In this document: in pieces, positions 19,476-28,154 of the stretch | Layout of the letters: every line of letters begins with the position of its first letter | Numbering within the stretch: position 1 is the first letter of the stretch | NCBI RefSeq assembly: GCF_000688255.1 | Contig: NZ_JHYS01000012.1 | Span: forward strand, 1-64,000 | Length of the DNA: 64,000 bases | Origin: Simplicispira psychrophila DSM 11588 | GTDB lineage: Bacteria; Pseudomonadota; Gammaproteobacteria; Burkholderiales; Burkholderiaceae_C | Direction of reading: 5' to 3' | The notes under the pieces: model-generated | Told to the model about the DNA's origin: nothing | The model's input: only the letters and a program-made list of their open reading frames with translations | The model's database searches: none | Translations under genes and position numbers: made by a program

Positions 19476-20757
19476 CGGGCGGGATGGCTGGCTGGTCAGA
19501 GGCGCCGACACGCGGCCCCCGGGCGGTGCCGCGCACCATGTCGAAACAGAACAGCCGGCATTCGATCGGGCCATTCCACATCGGCACGCGGCGCGATTCT
19601 TTCAGGCGCATCTTGCTGGGCAGTTTCAGGTCGGGCGTCAGCAACCAGGCTTGCCAGCCGGCGTAATTTTTCTTCCAGTGCGTGGCCAGCTGGCTGAAGA
19701 ATTCGCCGCCGCCCCCCCCCTCTTCGGTCTGCGCCACCTCGCGACCCACGGTGCCGGTGCGGGCGCGCTCGGCGGCATTCTGCCCGGCGCTGCCGGCGGC
19801 AGCAATCCGTTCGCCATAGGGCGGGTTCAGCAGCATCACACCGGGCTGCTCGCACGGTGGCATCCGTTGCAAGGCATCACCGCCGCGCAATTGCACCACG
19901 CCAGCGACGCCAGCACGCTCAGCGTTGCGTTCGGCAAAGTCCACCATACGGTGGGCCACATCACTGCCAAAGATGGCGACAGGGCTTTCCTGCTCTGCGC
20001 TTTCAGCTTCTCTTTTAATAGCATCCCAGACATGCGCCTGAAACGGCAGCATCTTTTCAAAGGCAAAGCGGCGCCGCTGGCCGGGAGCGATGCGGCAGGC
20101 AATCTGCGCCGCTTCGATAGCGATGGTGCCGCTGCCGCAGCACGGGTCGTACAGCGGCACAGGCGACTCGCCGTGTGGGTCCCAGCCGCTGGCGGCAATC
20201 ATGGCGGCGGCCAGGGTTTCCTTCAGCGGTGCGTCGCCCTTATCTTCGCGCCAGCCGCGTTTGAACAGCGGCTCGCCGGAGGTGTCGATGTAGACCGTGG
20301 CGTGCTCGGTGGTCAGGTGCAGGTGGATACGCACATCGGGCCACTGCGTGTTGACGTCGGGGCGCACGCCGCTTTTGGCACGGAAGCGGTCGGCCACGGC
20401 GTCTTTGACGCGCAGGGCAGCAAAGTTCAGGCTGGTCAGCGGGCTGTGCTGGGCGGTGACTTCGATCTTGAACGTCTGGCGCGTGGTGAACCAGATTTCC
20501 CAGGCGACGCCACTGGTGATGTCGTACAGGTCTTTTTCACTGCGGTACGGCTGGTGCGCCAGTTGCACCAGCACGCGCTGCGCCAGGCGGCAGTGCAGGT
20601 TCAGCAACAGCGCATTGCGCCACGAGGCGTTCAGCATCACCCCGCCGCGCGCGGTTAGCAGGTCGTGGCCGCTCAGGCCGGTGATCTGGTGGACCTCTTC
20701 GGCCAGAAAGCCCTCGACGCCGGCGGCGCAGGGCAGGAAAAGTTGGAGTTGGTTCAT
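19465..20757 (-). CDS. THUMP-domain class I SAM-dependent RNA methyltransferase (RlmL-N-like)
   Basis: A 430-residue protein. Residues about 1-155 carry the ferredoxin-like and THUMP RNA-binding domains (CAAGVEGFLAEEVHQITG). The rest is a methyltransferase: PLYDPCCGSGTIAIEAAQIA is motif I and LLNPPYGERI is the NPPY motif for exocyclic amino-group methylation. It resembles the N-terminal half of RlmL, which makes m2G2445 in 23S rRNA. Oddities are a run of nine C at 19712-19720 (encoding GGGG) between NPPY and the C-terminus, and a degenerate dispersed repeat at 19981-20025 encoding a charged AIKREAESAEQES insert. The ATG at 20757 is the family start. Confidence 0.85.
   Translation of the reverse strand: MNQLQLFLPCAAGVEGFLAEEVHQITGLSGHDLLTARGGVMLNASWRNALLLNLHCRLAQRVLVQLAHQPYRSEKDLYDITSGVAWEIWFTTRQTFKIEVTAQHSPLTSLNFAALRVKDAVADRFRAKSGVRPDVNTQWPDVRIHLHLTTEHATVYIDTSGEPLFKRGWREDKGDAPLKETLAAAMIAASGWDPHGESPVPLYDPCCGSGTIAIEAAQIACRIAPGQRRRFAFEKMLPFQAHVWDAIKREAESAEQESPVAIFGSDVAHRMVDFAERNAERAGVAGVVQLRGGDALQRMPPCEQPGVMLLNPPYGERIAAAGSAGQNAAERARTGTVGREVAQTEEGGGGGEFFSQLATHWKKNYAGWQAWLLTPDLKLPSKMRLKESRRVPMWNGPIECRLFCFDMVRGTARGPRVGASDQPAIPPDAR
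19981..20025 (-). repeat. Degenerate dispersed repeat inside the THUMP methyltransferase gene, copy i
   Basis: Minus strand: GCTATTAAAAGAGAAGCTGA, AAGCGC, then AAAGCCCT. It aligns imperfectly with copies a and c and is read in frame. Confidence 0.35.
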
Positions 20758-20819
20758 GGGTTCAGATCGAAAAAGCCACTGTCGGATTCGGGTCGGCACC
20801 TAGGCCAAAGCAGCCAAGG

Positions 20820-20838
20820 CAAGCCAATAATTGGCTTG
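20820..20838. repeat. Perfect 19-base palindrome CAAGCCAAT-A-ATTGGCTTG
   Basis: Nine-base arms around a single central A, between the THUMP methyltransferase start and the chemoreceptor fragment. No T tract follows, so it is more likely a protein-binding site or an element end than a terminator. Confidence 0.45.
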
Positions 20839-20987
20839 GATGTCTCTGTATTTTGCCGACAACCCGAAACACGGGCAGTGTTGATGTTGTATTGCGCCAG
20901 AGTAACGTGCACCCCCAGAGACTATCGCCCCACCAGGGCCTGTCTTCTGCCTTTACCCCTTGCACCCATCCAAACCAAGGATTTATC

Positions 20988-21257
20988 TTGTTACGAACTA
21001 TCCGCGCCCGCCTGATTGTCATTTGCATCGGCATCACACTGGCTTCTTTAGTGCTGCTCTCAGCCGCTACTTTTTTCACGGTGCGCCAAGACACGCTGGC
21101 ATCGGTCGATACGCGTATTGAGCAATTAACGCAGATCTATGCTGAACAGCTCTCGGCCTGGGTGCGCGACAAACAACAAGCTGACCGGCTGACACAAGCG
21201 GTGGCCGTGTTCCGGCTGGAGGCCGAGGACGCCCACCGGGCTTTGGGACGCAGCTGA
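20988..21257 (+). pseudogene. N-terminal fragment of a methyl-accepting chemotaxis protein
   Basis: An 89-residue frame starting at TTG 20988, with AAGGA seven bases upstream. It encodes a basic N-terminus (RTIRARLIVICIGITL), one transmembrane helix ending in VLLSAATFFTV, and the first helix of a periplasmic sensor domain (DTRIEQLTQIYAEQLSAWV). It stops at RALGRS; there is no HAMP or signalling domain before the ABC transporter gene begins at 21422. Complete chemoreceptors are over 500 residues, so this is a truncated, presumably dead gene. The region from 21257 to 21421 has short protein-like stretches in other frames that could be frameshifted remains. Confidence 0.6.
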
Positions 21258-21421
21258 GGCCCATCCGGCCCTGGCTGGGCGCGGTGGTGCTACAGCGCAG
21301 ACGGTGCATGTCGCGGCGCCCGCCTACACCACAGCGTGCGTTGGCTGACAGATCGGTGCGGGGGATGCCCCTATGCTTGCAAGCGGATGCTCTTTCGCTC
21401 CCCCGTACCCGCACACGCTCC

Positions 21422-23275
21422 ATGTCTACACCCGCATCCACTACAGCCCCGCCTGACACTTCCCCCAAGGGACTTGGCGCTGGCGCCCCCTTGAAACCCC
21501 CAAAAACCCGGCGCAGGCGCCCGCCGACCTTGTCGCTTGCCGCTTGGAAGCAATTTATGAGCGTCGCCAGGCCGTATTGGCAGGGCGACAAAAAACGCAC
21601 GGCTTGGGGGTTGATGGCACTCCTGATCGGGCTGATGGTCGTCGATACCCAGTTGGCGGTGATGCTGGTCGATAAGAGCGGCGAAATCACCTCCGCGCTG
21701 GCGGCCAAGGATGCCCCGCGCTTCTGGGCCGCCGTGCGCACCACGCTTTATGTACTGACCTTCGCGGTGCCGGTGTACGCGTTTTACTACTACATGCGCG
21801 ATGCGTTTTCCAACTATTGGCGCCGCTGGCTGACGTCGCGCTTTCTGGATGGTTACCTGGGCGAGCGCAAATACTACGAAATTGGTGCACGCGGCGAAAT
21901 CGACAACCCGGACCAGCGCATCAGCGAAGACATCAACACCTTCACCGGACGCTCCACCAACTTTTTGCTGATTTTCATGGGCTCGCTGATGCAGCTGGTG
22001 GCCTTCAGTGCAGTGCTCTGGTCGATTTCGCACACCCTGGTCGCCATTTTAGCGGTCTACGCCTTTCTCGGCACCTTCGGCGCGCTCTACCTTTTCGGGA
22101 CGCCCCTGATCCGTATGAATTTCTGGCAGTTGCGCCGGGAGGCCGATTTCCGTTTCGGTCTGATGCGGCTGCGCGAGAACGCCGAATCGATTGCGTTTTA
22201 CCGCGGCGAAGCGCAGGAGCGCGCACAACTCAATCAACGCTTTGAGGCGGCATTCAACAACTTCGCCCGCATGATCAAGCAGCAGCGCTCGCTCAACCTG
22301 TTCCAGCGTTCTTTCAGCCAACTCACCTTGGTAGTGCCCAGCATCGTACTGGCGGGTGCCGTGCTGGCGGGCGAGATGGAAGTCGGGCGCGCGGTGCAGG
22401 CCGCAGGGGCCTTCACCGCCGTGCTGGCGGCCGTGTCGCTCATCGTGGACAACTTCGAGAGCCTGAGCCGCTTCGTGGCCGGCATCGACCGACTGCACGC
22501 GCTCTCACAAGTGGTGCTGAAAACCCCGGTCTCCCCCGCACCCTGGGCCGAGGCGGCGGCGATCGACGGGTTGGCAGCCATCGTGCAGCCCAGTCCTGCG
22601 CAGACGATACAGAGGCGCGCTGGCGAGACCCTGACCATCGAGGATCTCAGCCTGTACACACCCGATTTTCGCCGCCTGCTGGTGCAGGGCTTGTCGCTGC
22701 ACCTGGTCCCCGGCGATGCATTGCTCATCACCGGCCCCAGCGGCTGCGGCAAAAGTTCGTTGCTGCGCGCCATTTCCGGCTTGTGGAACAGCGGCACCGG
22801 GGTGGTACAGCACCCCTCCATCGAAGACATGTTCTTTTTGCCACAGCGCCCCTACATGCAAAGCGGCACGCTGCGCAGCCAGATCATTTATCCCTCGACC
22901 ACCACCGAGCTGGCCGATGAGCGGCTGCTGGAACTGCTGCAAGAAATCCATCTTGAGACGCTGGCCGAGCGGGTCGGCGGGCTGGACGCAACACACGATT
23001 GGGAAAAACTTCTGTCCACCGGCGAGCAGCAGCGCCTGGCGTTTGCACGGGTACTGGTGCGCAATCCCAGCATGGTAATTCTGGACGAAGCCACCAGCGC
23101 GCTCGACAGCGCCAACGAGACCGCGCTCTACCAGCGACTGCGCGCCAGCGGCGTCACTTTGGTGAGCATTGCGCACCGGCATTCGGTGCTGCAACACCAC
23201 AGCCACGTGCTGGAGCTCAAGAGCGACGGCGCCTGGCAGTTGCACGCCGCAGCCGAGTTCGAATTCACAGGCTAA
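21422..23275 (+). CDS. ABC exporter with fused membrane and ATPase domains (SbmA/BacA-like, ABC_membrane_2)
   Basis: A 617-residue half-transporter. The N-terminal 40 residues are Pro- and Arg-rich and cytoplasmic. The membrane domain has about six helices and the family motif YYEIGARGEIDNPDQRISED. The ATPase domain begins near residue 400: Walker A GPSGCGKSSLL, signature LSTGEQQRLAFAR, Walker B MVILDEATSAL. Relatives (SbmA/BacA, YddA, peroxisomal ABCD, Rv1819c) move peptides, cobalamin or fatty acyl groups. The substrate here cannot be told. I chose ATG 21422; the frame is open to 21284, but that segment is not family-like. Confidence 0.85.
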   Translation: MSTPASTTAPPDTSPKGLGAGAPLKPPKTRRRRPPTLSLAAWKQFMSVARPYWQGDKKRTAWGLMALLIGLMVVDTQLAVMLVDKSGEITSALAAKDAPRFWAAVRTTLYVLTFAVPVYAFYYYMRDAFSNYWRRWLTSRFLDGYLGERKYYEIGARGEIDNPDQRISEDINTFTGRSTNFLLIFMGSLMQLVAFSAVLWSISHTLVAILAVYAFLGTFGALYLFGTPLIRMNFWQLRREADFRFGLMRLRENAESIAFYRGEAQERAQLNQRFEAAFNNFARMIKQQRSLNLFQRSFSQLTLVVPSIVLAGAVLAGEMEVGRAVQAAGAFTAVLAAVSLIVDNFESLSRFVAGIDRLHALSQVVLKTPVSPAPWAEAAAIDGLAAIVQPSPAQTIQRRAGETLTIEDLSLYTPDFRRLLVQGLSLHLVPGDALLITGPSGCGKSSLLRAISGLWNSGTGVVQHPSIEDMFFLPQRPYMQSGTLRSQIIYPSTTTELADERLLELLQEIHLETLAERVGGLDATHDWEKLLSTGEQQRLAFARVLVRNPSMVILDEATSALDSANETALYQRLRASGVTLVSIAHRHSVLQHHSHVLELKSDGAWQLHAAAEFEFTG

Positions 23276-23404
23276 AGCACGGCGGCCACTACGGTGACAA
23301 GCGTGCAGGAAGTCACGAAGCGTTGCAACCGCTGAGCCACGGCGTGGCCAAAGGGAACGAATAATCGGACTCAGAACAAAAACTGCTCAGGCAAGAAACA
23401 TCCC

Positions 23405-24604
23405 ATGTCCAATTTGCACCCAGCGCCGTGCCATCTTTTTGTGCTCCCTTGGTCGCTGGAGGCGCTGGGTGGCGTGAACCAGGTGGTCATCAGCTTGGCA
23501 CAGGCCATGTACCACTCGGGCAGCGTGCGCCCGCTGGTGCTGGTATGTGACTGGAATGCACCCCAGCCAGTGTGGCAAAGGGTGCAGGGTGTGCAGACGG
23601 TGCGCTGGCGCATCCGGTCTTGGCCTGCGCAGGCTGGCATCAAGGAAAAACTGGCGTTTCTGGCCTGGATGTGGCAATTTCAGCCAGCGTTCGAGCGCTT
23701 TTGCCAAACCTACCAAGTGGTAGCCATCAACCCGCATTCCCCTGGAAAAACTGCCTTGACGCTGCACCATGCCGTGCGGCGGTTCAGCCAGCCGGTGCCC
23801 TTTGTCTTTTCATTCCACGGCTCAGATATCGAACCCCTGCAGACTGCGCCGCCAGCCATCAAAAAACACTGGCGTGCCTTGCTGCACCAGGCGCAACGCA
23901 TCGTGGTGTGCTCGGCCGATCTGGGCCGCCGGGTGGTGCAGGCGCTGGGCGAAGATTTGCCCTTGCAGTTGATCTACAACGGCATCGATACAGCGTCGTT
24001 CACGGGCCTGCCTGCCACCGCCCGCACCGCCCCGCACCTGGCCGGGCGGGTCATTTTGAGCGTCGGCAAATTCATTCCTCTCAAAGGCCAGGACGTCCTG
24101 ATCCGGGCTTTTGTCCCCCTGGCGCAGGAGTATGCCGACCTTCAACTGGTGCTGGTCGGTGCGAGCGGCAACGCCTTGGCGGGGCTGCAGCAGTTGTGCG
24201 CACAGCAAGGCCTGCAGGAGCGCGTGCATTTTTTTGTTGATGTGCCCCATTCCCAAGTGGCAGGATTCTTTCAGCAGGCAGAGATTTTCTGCCTGCCCAG
24301 CCGCCAGGAGGCTTTTGGCCTGGTACTGCTGGAAGCCGGCGCTTTTGCGCTGCCAGTGATTGCCTCGAACGTGGGGGGAATTGCCGAACTGATTGAGGAC
24401 CGCGTCAACGGCCTGCTGGTGCCGGCGCAGGAGGCTGCCGCCCTGACAGCGGGCCTGCGCACGCTGCTGGATACACCACTGCTGGCGCAGCGTCTGGGCG
24501 CCCAACTGCACCACCACGTCGCAGCCCAATTCACCTGGGCTCGGACTTTGGAGCAATACAGGGCACCACGCCCGCTGCCGGCGCCAGATACGCGCCTGCA
24601 ATAG
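23405..24604 (+). CDS. Family 4 glycosyltransferase
   Basis: A 399-residue GT4 enzyme. The acceptor domain opens with FVLPWSLEALGGVNQVVISL. The donor domain has SVGKFIPLKGQDVLIRAF and PSRQEAFGLVLLEAGAFALP with the E..E motif, followed by GGIAELIEDRVNGLLVP. It lies outside the main polysaccharide locus, next to another methyltransferase, and may add to the same or another surface glycan. Its GC content is somewhat lower than that of the main locus genes. Confidence 0.85.
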   Translation: MSNLHPAPCHLFVLPWSLEALGGVNQVVISLAQAMYHSGSVRPLVLVCDWNAPQPVWQRVQGVQTVRWRIRSWPAQAGIKEKLAFLAWMWQFQPAFERFCQTYQVVAINPHSPGKTALTLHHAVRRFSQPVPFVFSFHGSDIEPLQTAPPAIKKHWRALLHQAQRIVVCSADLGRRVVQALGEDLPLQLIYNGIDTASFTGLPATARTAPHLAGRVILSVGKFIPLKGQDVLIRAFVPLAQEYADLQLVLVGASGNALAGLQQLCAQQGLQERVHFFVDVPHSQVAGFFQQAEIFCLPSRQEAFGLVLLEAGAFALPVIASNVGGIAELIEDRVNGLLVPAQEAAALTAGLRTLLDTPLLAQRLGAQLHHHVAAQFTWARTLEQYRAPRPLPAPDTRLQ

Positions 24605-24721
24605 AGGCACGCTAGGCAACCACAGCGTGCTGTGCATCGGGCAACCAGCACCTTGTGGGCAGTTTTCAAGATACGGGCTATCACCTTTTGATTATGAAAA
24701 CCATGTACCGGAGGTATTTTC

Positions 24722-25633
24722 ATGAACCCTGCCAGCAGCACCTGTCCACTTTGCCAGCACGATGCGATTATTGAGATGGAATGCATTGCCTGCGATGCAG
24801 ATCAGGCAGATAAAACCGTTTCAGTCCGCACCTGCCCCGCCTGTGATTTTGCTTGGCAATGGCCGCTGGAAAGAACCGTCGAGCAAAGCAATGCGTTTTT
24901 TCAGCATGCATATGAAAACAAGCGCGAAGCCAGTTATTTTGATACGCATCTGCGCAGCCAGATATCGAATCTTCAGTTGGGTTTTTTGAATGAACTGGAC
25001 ATCGAGGAAAAAACCCTTCTCGATATTGGCTGTGGAGATGGAAATTTTGCTACTGAGGCCGCCAAAAACGGCTGGACTGCGCTCGGCCTGGACCCGGCCA
25101 TACCACCCGAGAAGGAGCAGCAGACAACGCTGGCCCATCTGAAGTTGACCAGCGCCAGTCTGGAGCATCTGCCACCAGATGAAAAATTCATGTGCGTCAC
25201 GATGTGGGATGTGGTTGAGCATCTGCCCGACCCGGAGCCGATGCTGAAAAACGCCTGGGACCGGGTGGCTGTGGGCGGCTGGCTGATTCTGGAAACAGGC
25301 AATTACCAAAGCGCAGAAAGACTGCTGTGCGGCCGGGGCTGGTGGGCGTGGCAATTGGACCATCGCTGGTACTTTGCGCCGCCGACTCTGCTGCAATTTT
25401 TAAAATCGTTCGATTATTCAGAATCACGCCTGGCCGACCGGGTTTTCAGGCCTTGGTCGGCGAAGAAACCGACTTTCAGGGCGCCCAGCTTTTTTCAAAC
25501 CTCCCTGTCGATCGCCAAAAGGCCGTGGAGAATATCCGCCATCCTTTCCGAGCACGGGGCCAAACGCCAGGCTGCAGCCAAATGGCCGAAGTGGGCCGGC
25601 CTGCCCATTTTCACCCTTGCCATCAGAAAATAG
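24722..25633 (+). CDS. Class I SAM-dependent methyltransferase with N-terminal zinc-ribbon
   Basis: A 303-residue protein. The N-terminus has two CxxC pairs (STCPLCQHD and RTCPACDFAW) that likely bind zinc. The methyltransferase core has motif I TLLDIGCGDGNFATEAA, an acidic GLDPAIPP strand end and the VTMWDVVEHLPDPEPML motif. The type is common in sugar O- or C-methylation in glycan clusters. It follows the glycosyltransferase by 117 bases. The gene is clearly more AT-rich than its neighbours, with AAA/GAT/ATT codons frequent, suggesting recent transfer. The ATG at 24722 is preceded by GGAGG. Confidence 0.82.
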   Translation: MNPASSTCPLCQHDAIIEMECIACDADQADKTVSVRTCPACDFAWQWPLERTVEQSNAFFQHAYENKREASYFDTHLRSQISNLQLGFLNELDIEEKTLLDIGCGDGNFATEAAKNGWTALGLDPAIPPEKEQQTTLAHLKLTSASLEHLPPDEKFMCVTMWDVVEHLPDPEPMLKNAWDRVAVGGWLILETGNYQSAERLLCGRGWWAWQLDHRWYFAPPTLLQFLKSFDYSESRLADRVFRPWSAKKPTFRAPSFFQTSLSIAKRPWRISAILSEHGAKRQAAAKWPKWAGLPIFTLAIRK

Positions 25634-25685
25634 CACCGTTTCTGCTTGACGAGTGCCAGCACGGCCTACGCAAAAAATCCAGCGA

Positions 25686-27323
25686 CTACAGCGCCTTGCG
25701 CAGCGAGGCCACCGGAATCTTCAACCCCTCGCGGTATTTGGCGACGGTGCGGCGGGCGCATTCGATGCCCTGTTCTTTCAGCATCTCGGCCAGCTGGCTG
25801 TCAGACAGGGGTTTGACCGGACTTTCGGCGGCAATGAATTGCTGCAGCAGGGCACGCACGGCGGTACTCGACGCATTGCCGCCGGTGTCGGTGCCCAGGC
25901 CCGACCCGAAAAAGTGTTTCAGTTCAAACGTGCCTTGCGGCGTGGCCATGTATTTGGCGGTGGTGACGCGCGAAATGGTGGATTCGTGCAGTCCCAATTC
26001 GTCGGCAATATCGCGCAGCACCAGCGGGCGCATGGCCAGGGCGCCGTGGACGAAGAAGTTTTTCTGGCGTTCGACGATGGCTTGCGAGACGCGCAGGATG
26101 GTGTCAAAGCGCTGCTGGATATTCTTGATGAACCAACGCGCTTCTTGCAGGCGCTGCTGCAGCGCCTGGTGGCCTTCGGTGCCTTTGTGACCGCGCAGCG
26201 CGCGGGCATAGATATCGTGCACGCGCAGGCGCGGCATGACATCCGGGTTGAGGCGTACGCTCCACTGCTGCCCCGTGTGGCCAATGGGACGCACCAGCAC
26301 ATCGGGAAGGATGGCGTTGCGCTCAACCTGGGCAAAGCGCCGCCCGGGGCGCGGCTCCAGCCGCGCGATCAGGCCCAGGGCAGCGCGTACGCGCTCTTCA
26401 GCGGCGCCGCAGGCCTGCGCCAGGCGGCGCACGTCGCGGCGGGCCAGCCATTCCAGCGGCTGCTGACAAGCGCACAGGGCGGTGTGCACGGTCTCGGCAT
26501 TTGCACTGGCGCTGGCACGCGCCTGCGGGTCTTGCTGCAGCACCTGCAGTTGCAGCGTCAGGCATTCAGCCAAGTTGCGCGCACCCACCCCGGTGGGCTC
26601 CAGACTGTGCAGCAGGTGCAGGGCGACAGTGAAGCGGTGCACCAGTTCTTCGTACGCTTCGCTAGGGGTGCTTGCGGCATTTTCAGCACCCTCTGCGCTC
26701 TGCGTTACGGCCTGCGGCCCCTGCAACAGGGCACGCGCTAGTTCGGGCAGCGTCTCTGACAGGTAGCCGTCTTCATTCAACGATTCAATCAAAAAGTGCA
26801 GCGCAGCGCGGTCCAGCTCGGACAGGCGCAGCGCCAGCGCCTGGCGGTGCAGAAATTGCGCCAGTGATTCATGGCCGTGGGCCAGATCGGTGGCATCGGC
26901 CTCACTGTCGGTATCGTTGTGCTGGCGCGCGAGCGCTTCGCCGCCCCATTCGCCGTCATCGGGCGCCATGTCGCTGCTGCCATCACCACCCCAGTCGGGC
27001 AAGTCAGACAGCTCGGCGGCATCATTTTCAGCATCATTTTGGCCTGTAGCGCTAGTACTGTCTGCGCTGATAGCTCCTGAATACATAGCATATTCAGTCT
27101 CTTCCTGGAGCGGTGTATCGGCCTGCGGCAGGCCGAATTCTTCGCGCGAGGCGCCTTCGAATCCCTCGGTGCTGCGCTCCAGAAAGGGGTTGTCATCGAG
27201 CATCTGCTCAACCTCGGCGGCCAGGTCGAGGGTGGACAGCTGTAACAGCCGGATCGATTGCTGTAGCTGTGGCGTCAGCGTCAGGTGCTGCGACATGCGC
27301 AGGGACAGGCCGGGTTTCATCAT
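25686..27323 (-). CDS. rpoN: RNA polymerase sigma-54 factor
   Basis: A 545-residue sigma factor that recognises GGCAC-N5-TTGCA promoters and needs AAA+ activators. Region I is Gln/Leu-rich (MSQHLTLTPQLQQSIRLLQL). Region III has the core-binding part and the helix-turn-helix. The RpoN box is intact (ARRTVAKYRE). Region II is long and acidic, making the protein larger than the usual 480-500 residues, and it contains an in-frame copy of the dispersed repeat. The start MMKPGL follows AGGAAGG. It sits downstream of lptA-lptB as in many Burkholderiales, but hpf and ptsN, which usually follow, are absent. Confidence 0.96.
   Translation of the reverse strand: MMKPGLSLRMSQHLTLTPQLQQSIRLLQLSTLDLAAEVEQMLDDNPFLERSTEGFEGASREEFGLPQADTPLQEETEYAMYSGAISADSTSATGQNDAENDAAELSDLPDWGGDGSSDMAPDDGEWGGEALARQHNDTDSEADATDLAHGHESLAQFLHRQALALRLSELDRAALHFLIESLNEDGYLSETLPELARALLQGPQAVTQSAEGAENAASTPSEAYEELVHRFTVALHLLHSLEPTGVGARNLAECLTLQLQVLQQDPQARASASANAETVHTALCACQQPLEWLARRDVRRLAQACGAAEERVRAALGLIARLEPRPGRRFAQVERNAILPDVLVRPIGHTGQQWSVRLNPDVMPRLRVHDIYARALRGHKGTEGHQALQQRLQEARWFIKNIQQRFDTILRVSQAIVERQKNFFVHGALAMRPLVLRDIADELGLHESTISRVTTAKYMATPQGTFELKHFFGSGLGTDTGGNASSTAVRALLQQFIAAESPVKPLSDSQLAEMLKEQGIECARRTVAKYREGLKIPVASLRKAL
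27036..27097 (-). repeat. Dispersed repeat inside rpoN region II, copy h
   Basis: Minus strand: GGAGCTATCAGCGCAGAC, then CTAGCGCTACAGGCCAAAAT. It closely follows the intergenic copies and is translated in frame (YSGAISADSTSATGQN). Confidence 0.55.
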
Positions 27324-27359
27324 CGGCCTTCCTGCGCGGAGCGGTATTGGACTGCCACG

Positions 27360-28154
27360 TTACATCCTGAAGTGCTCGCCCAGGTAGACCCGGCGCACTT
27401 CGGGGTTATCGACAATGTCGGACGGCGTCCCCTGGGCCAGTACGTTGCCGTCGCTGATGATAAAGGCGTGGTCGCAGATGCCCAGCGTTTCACGCACGTT
27501 GTGGTCGGTGATGAGCACGCCGATGCCACGCGCCTTCAGGAAGCCGATGATGCGCTGGATCTCGATCACGGCAATCGGGTCGATGCCGGCAAAGGGCTCG
27601 TCCAGCAGGATAAAGCGTGGCTGGGTGGCCAGCGCCCGAGCGATTTCGACACGTCGGCGCTCCCCGCCGGACAGCGCCAGCGCCGGTGAGTCACGCAGGT
27701 GGTCTACGCGCAGCTCTTGCAGCAGCGCGTTCAGGCGTTCTTCGATGTCGCTCTTGGACAGGGACTTGCCGTACTCGTCGCGCTGTAGCTCCAGCACAGC
27801 GCGCACATTTTCCTGCACCGTGAGTTTGCGAAAAATCGAGGCCTCTTGCGGCAGGTAGGACAAGCCCAGGCGCGAACGGCGGTGGATGGGCATGTGCGCC
27901 ACCGACTGGCCGTCAATGCGGATGTCACCGCCATCGCTGGGCACCAAGCCAACGATCATGTAGAACGAAGTGGTCTTGCCGGCGCCATTGGGGCCCAGCA
28001 GGCCGACGACCTCCCCCTTTTGCACCACCAACGAAACGTCCTTGACGACTTGGCGGCTGCCATAGGATTTCTGCAGGTGCTGCACTTCCAGGCGGCTCCC
28101 CGTCTGGGCTGCTGCACCTGCGCCAGCAGCGGCGACCGCGGGGGAATGGGTCAT
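27360..28154 (-). CDS. lptB: Lipopolysaccharide export ATPase LptB
   Basis: A 264-residue ATPase that powers LPS extraction from the inner membrane with LptFG. Walker A is GPNGAGKTT, the signature is LSGGERRRVEIAR, and Walker B is FILLDEPFAGIDPIAV followed by the switch His in LITDHNVRETL. The N-terminus has about 20 extra Ala-rich residues compared with E. coli. Its ATG overlaps the lptA stop as ATGA. The next gene, 36 bases away, is rpoN. Confidence 0.95.
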   Translation of the reverse strand: MTHSPAVAAAGAGAAAQTGSRLEVQHLQKSYGSRQVVKDVSLVVQKGEVVGLLGPNGAGKTTSFYMIVGLVPSDGGDIRIDGQSVAHMPIHRRSRLGLSYLPQEASIFRKLTVQENVRAVLELQRDEYGKSLSKSDIEERLNALLQELRVDHLRDSPALALSGGERRRVEIARALATQPRFILLDEPFAGIDPIAVIEIQRIIGFLKARGIGVLITDHNVRETLGICDHAFIISDGNVLAQGTPSDIVDNPEVRRVYLGEHFRM

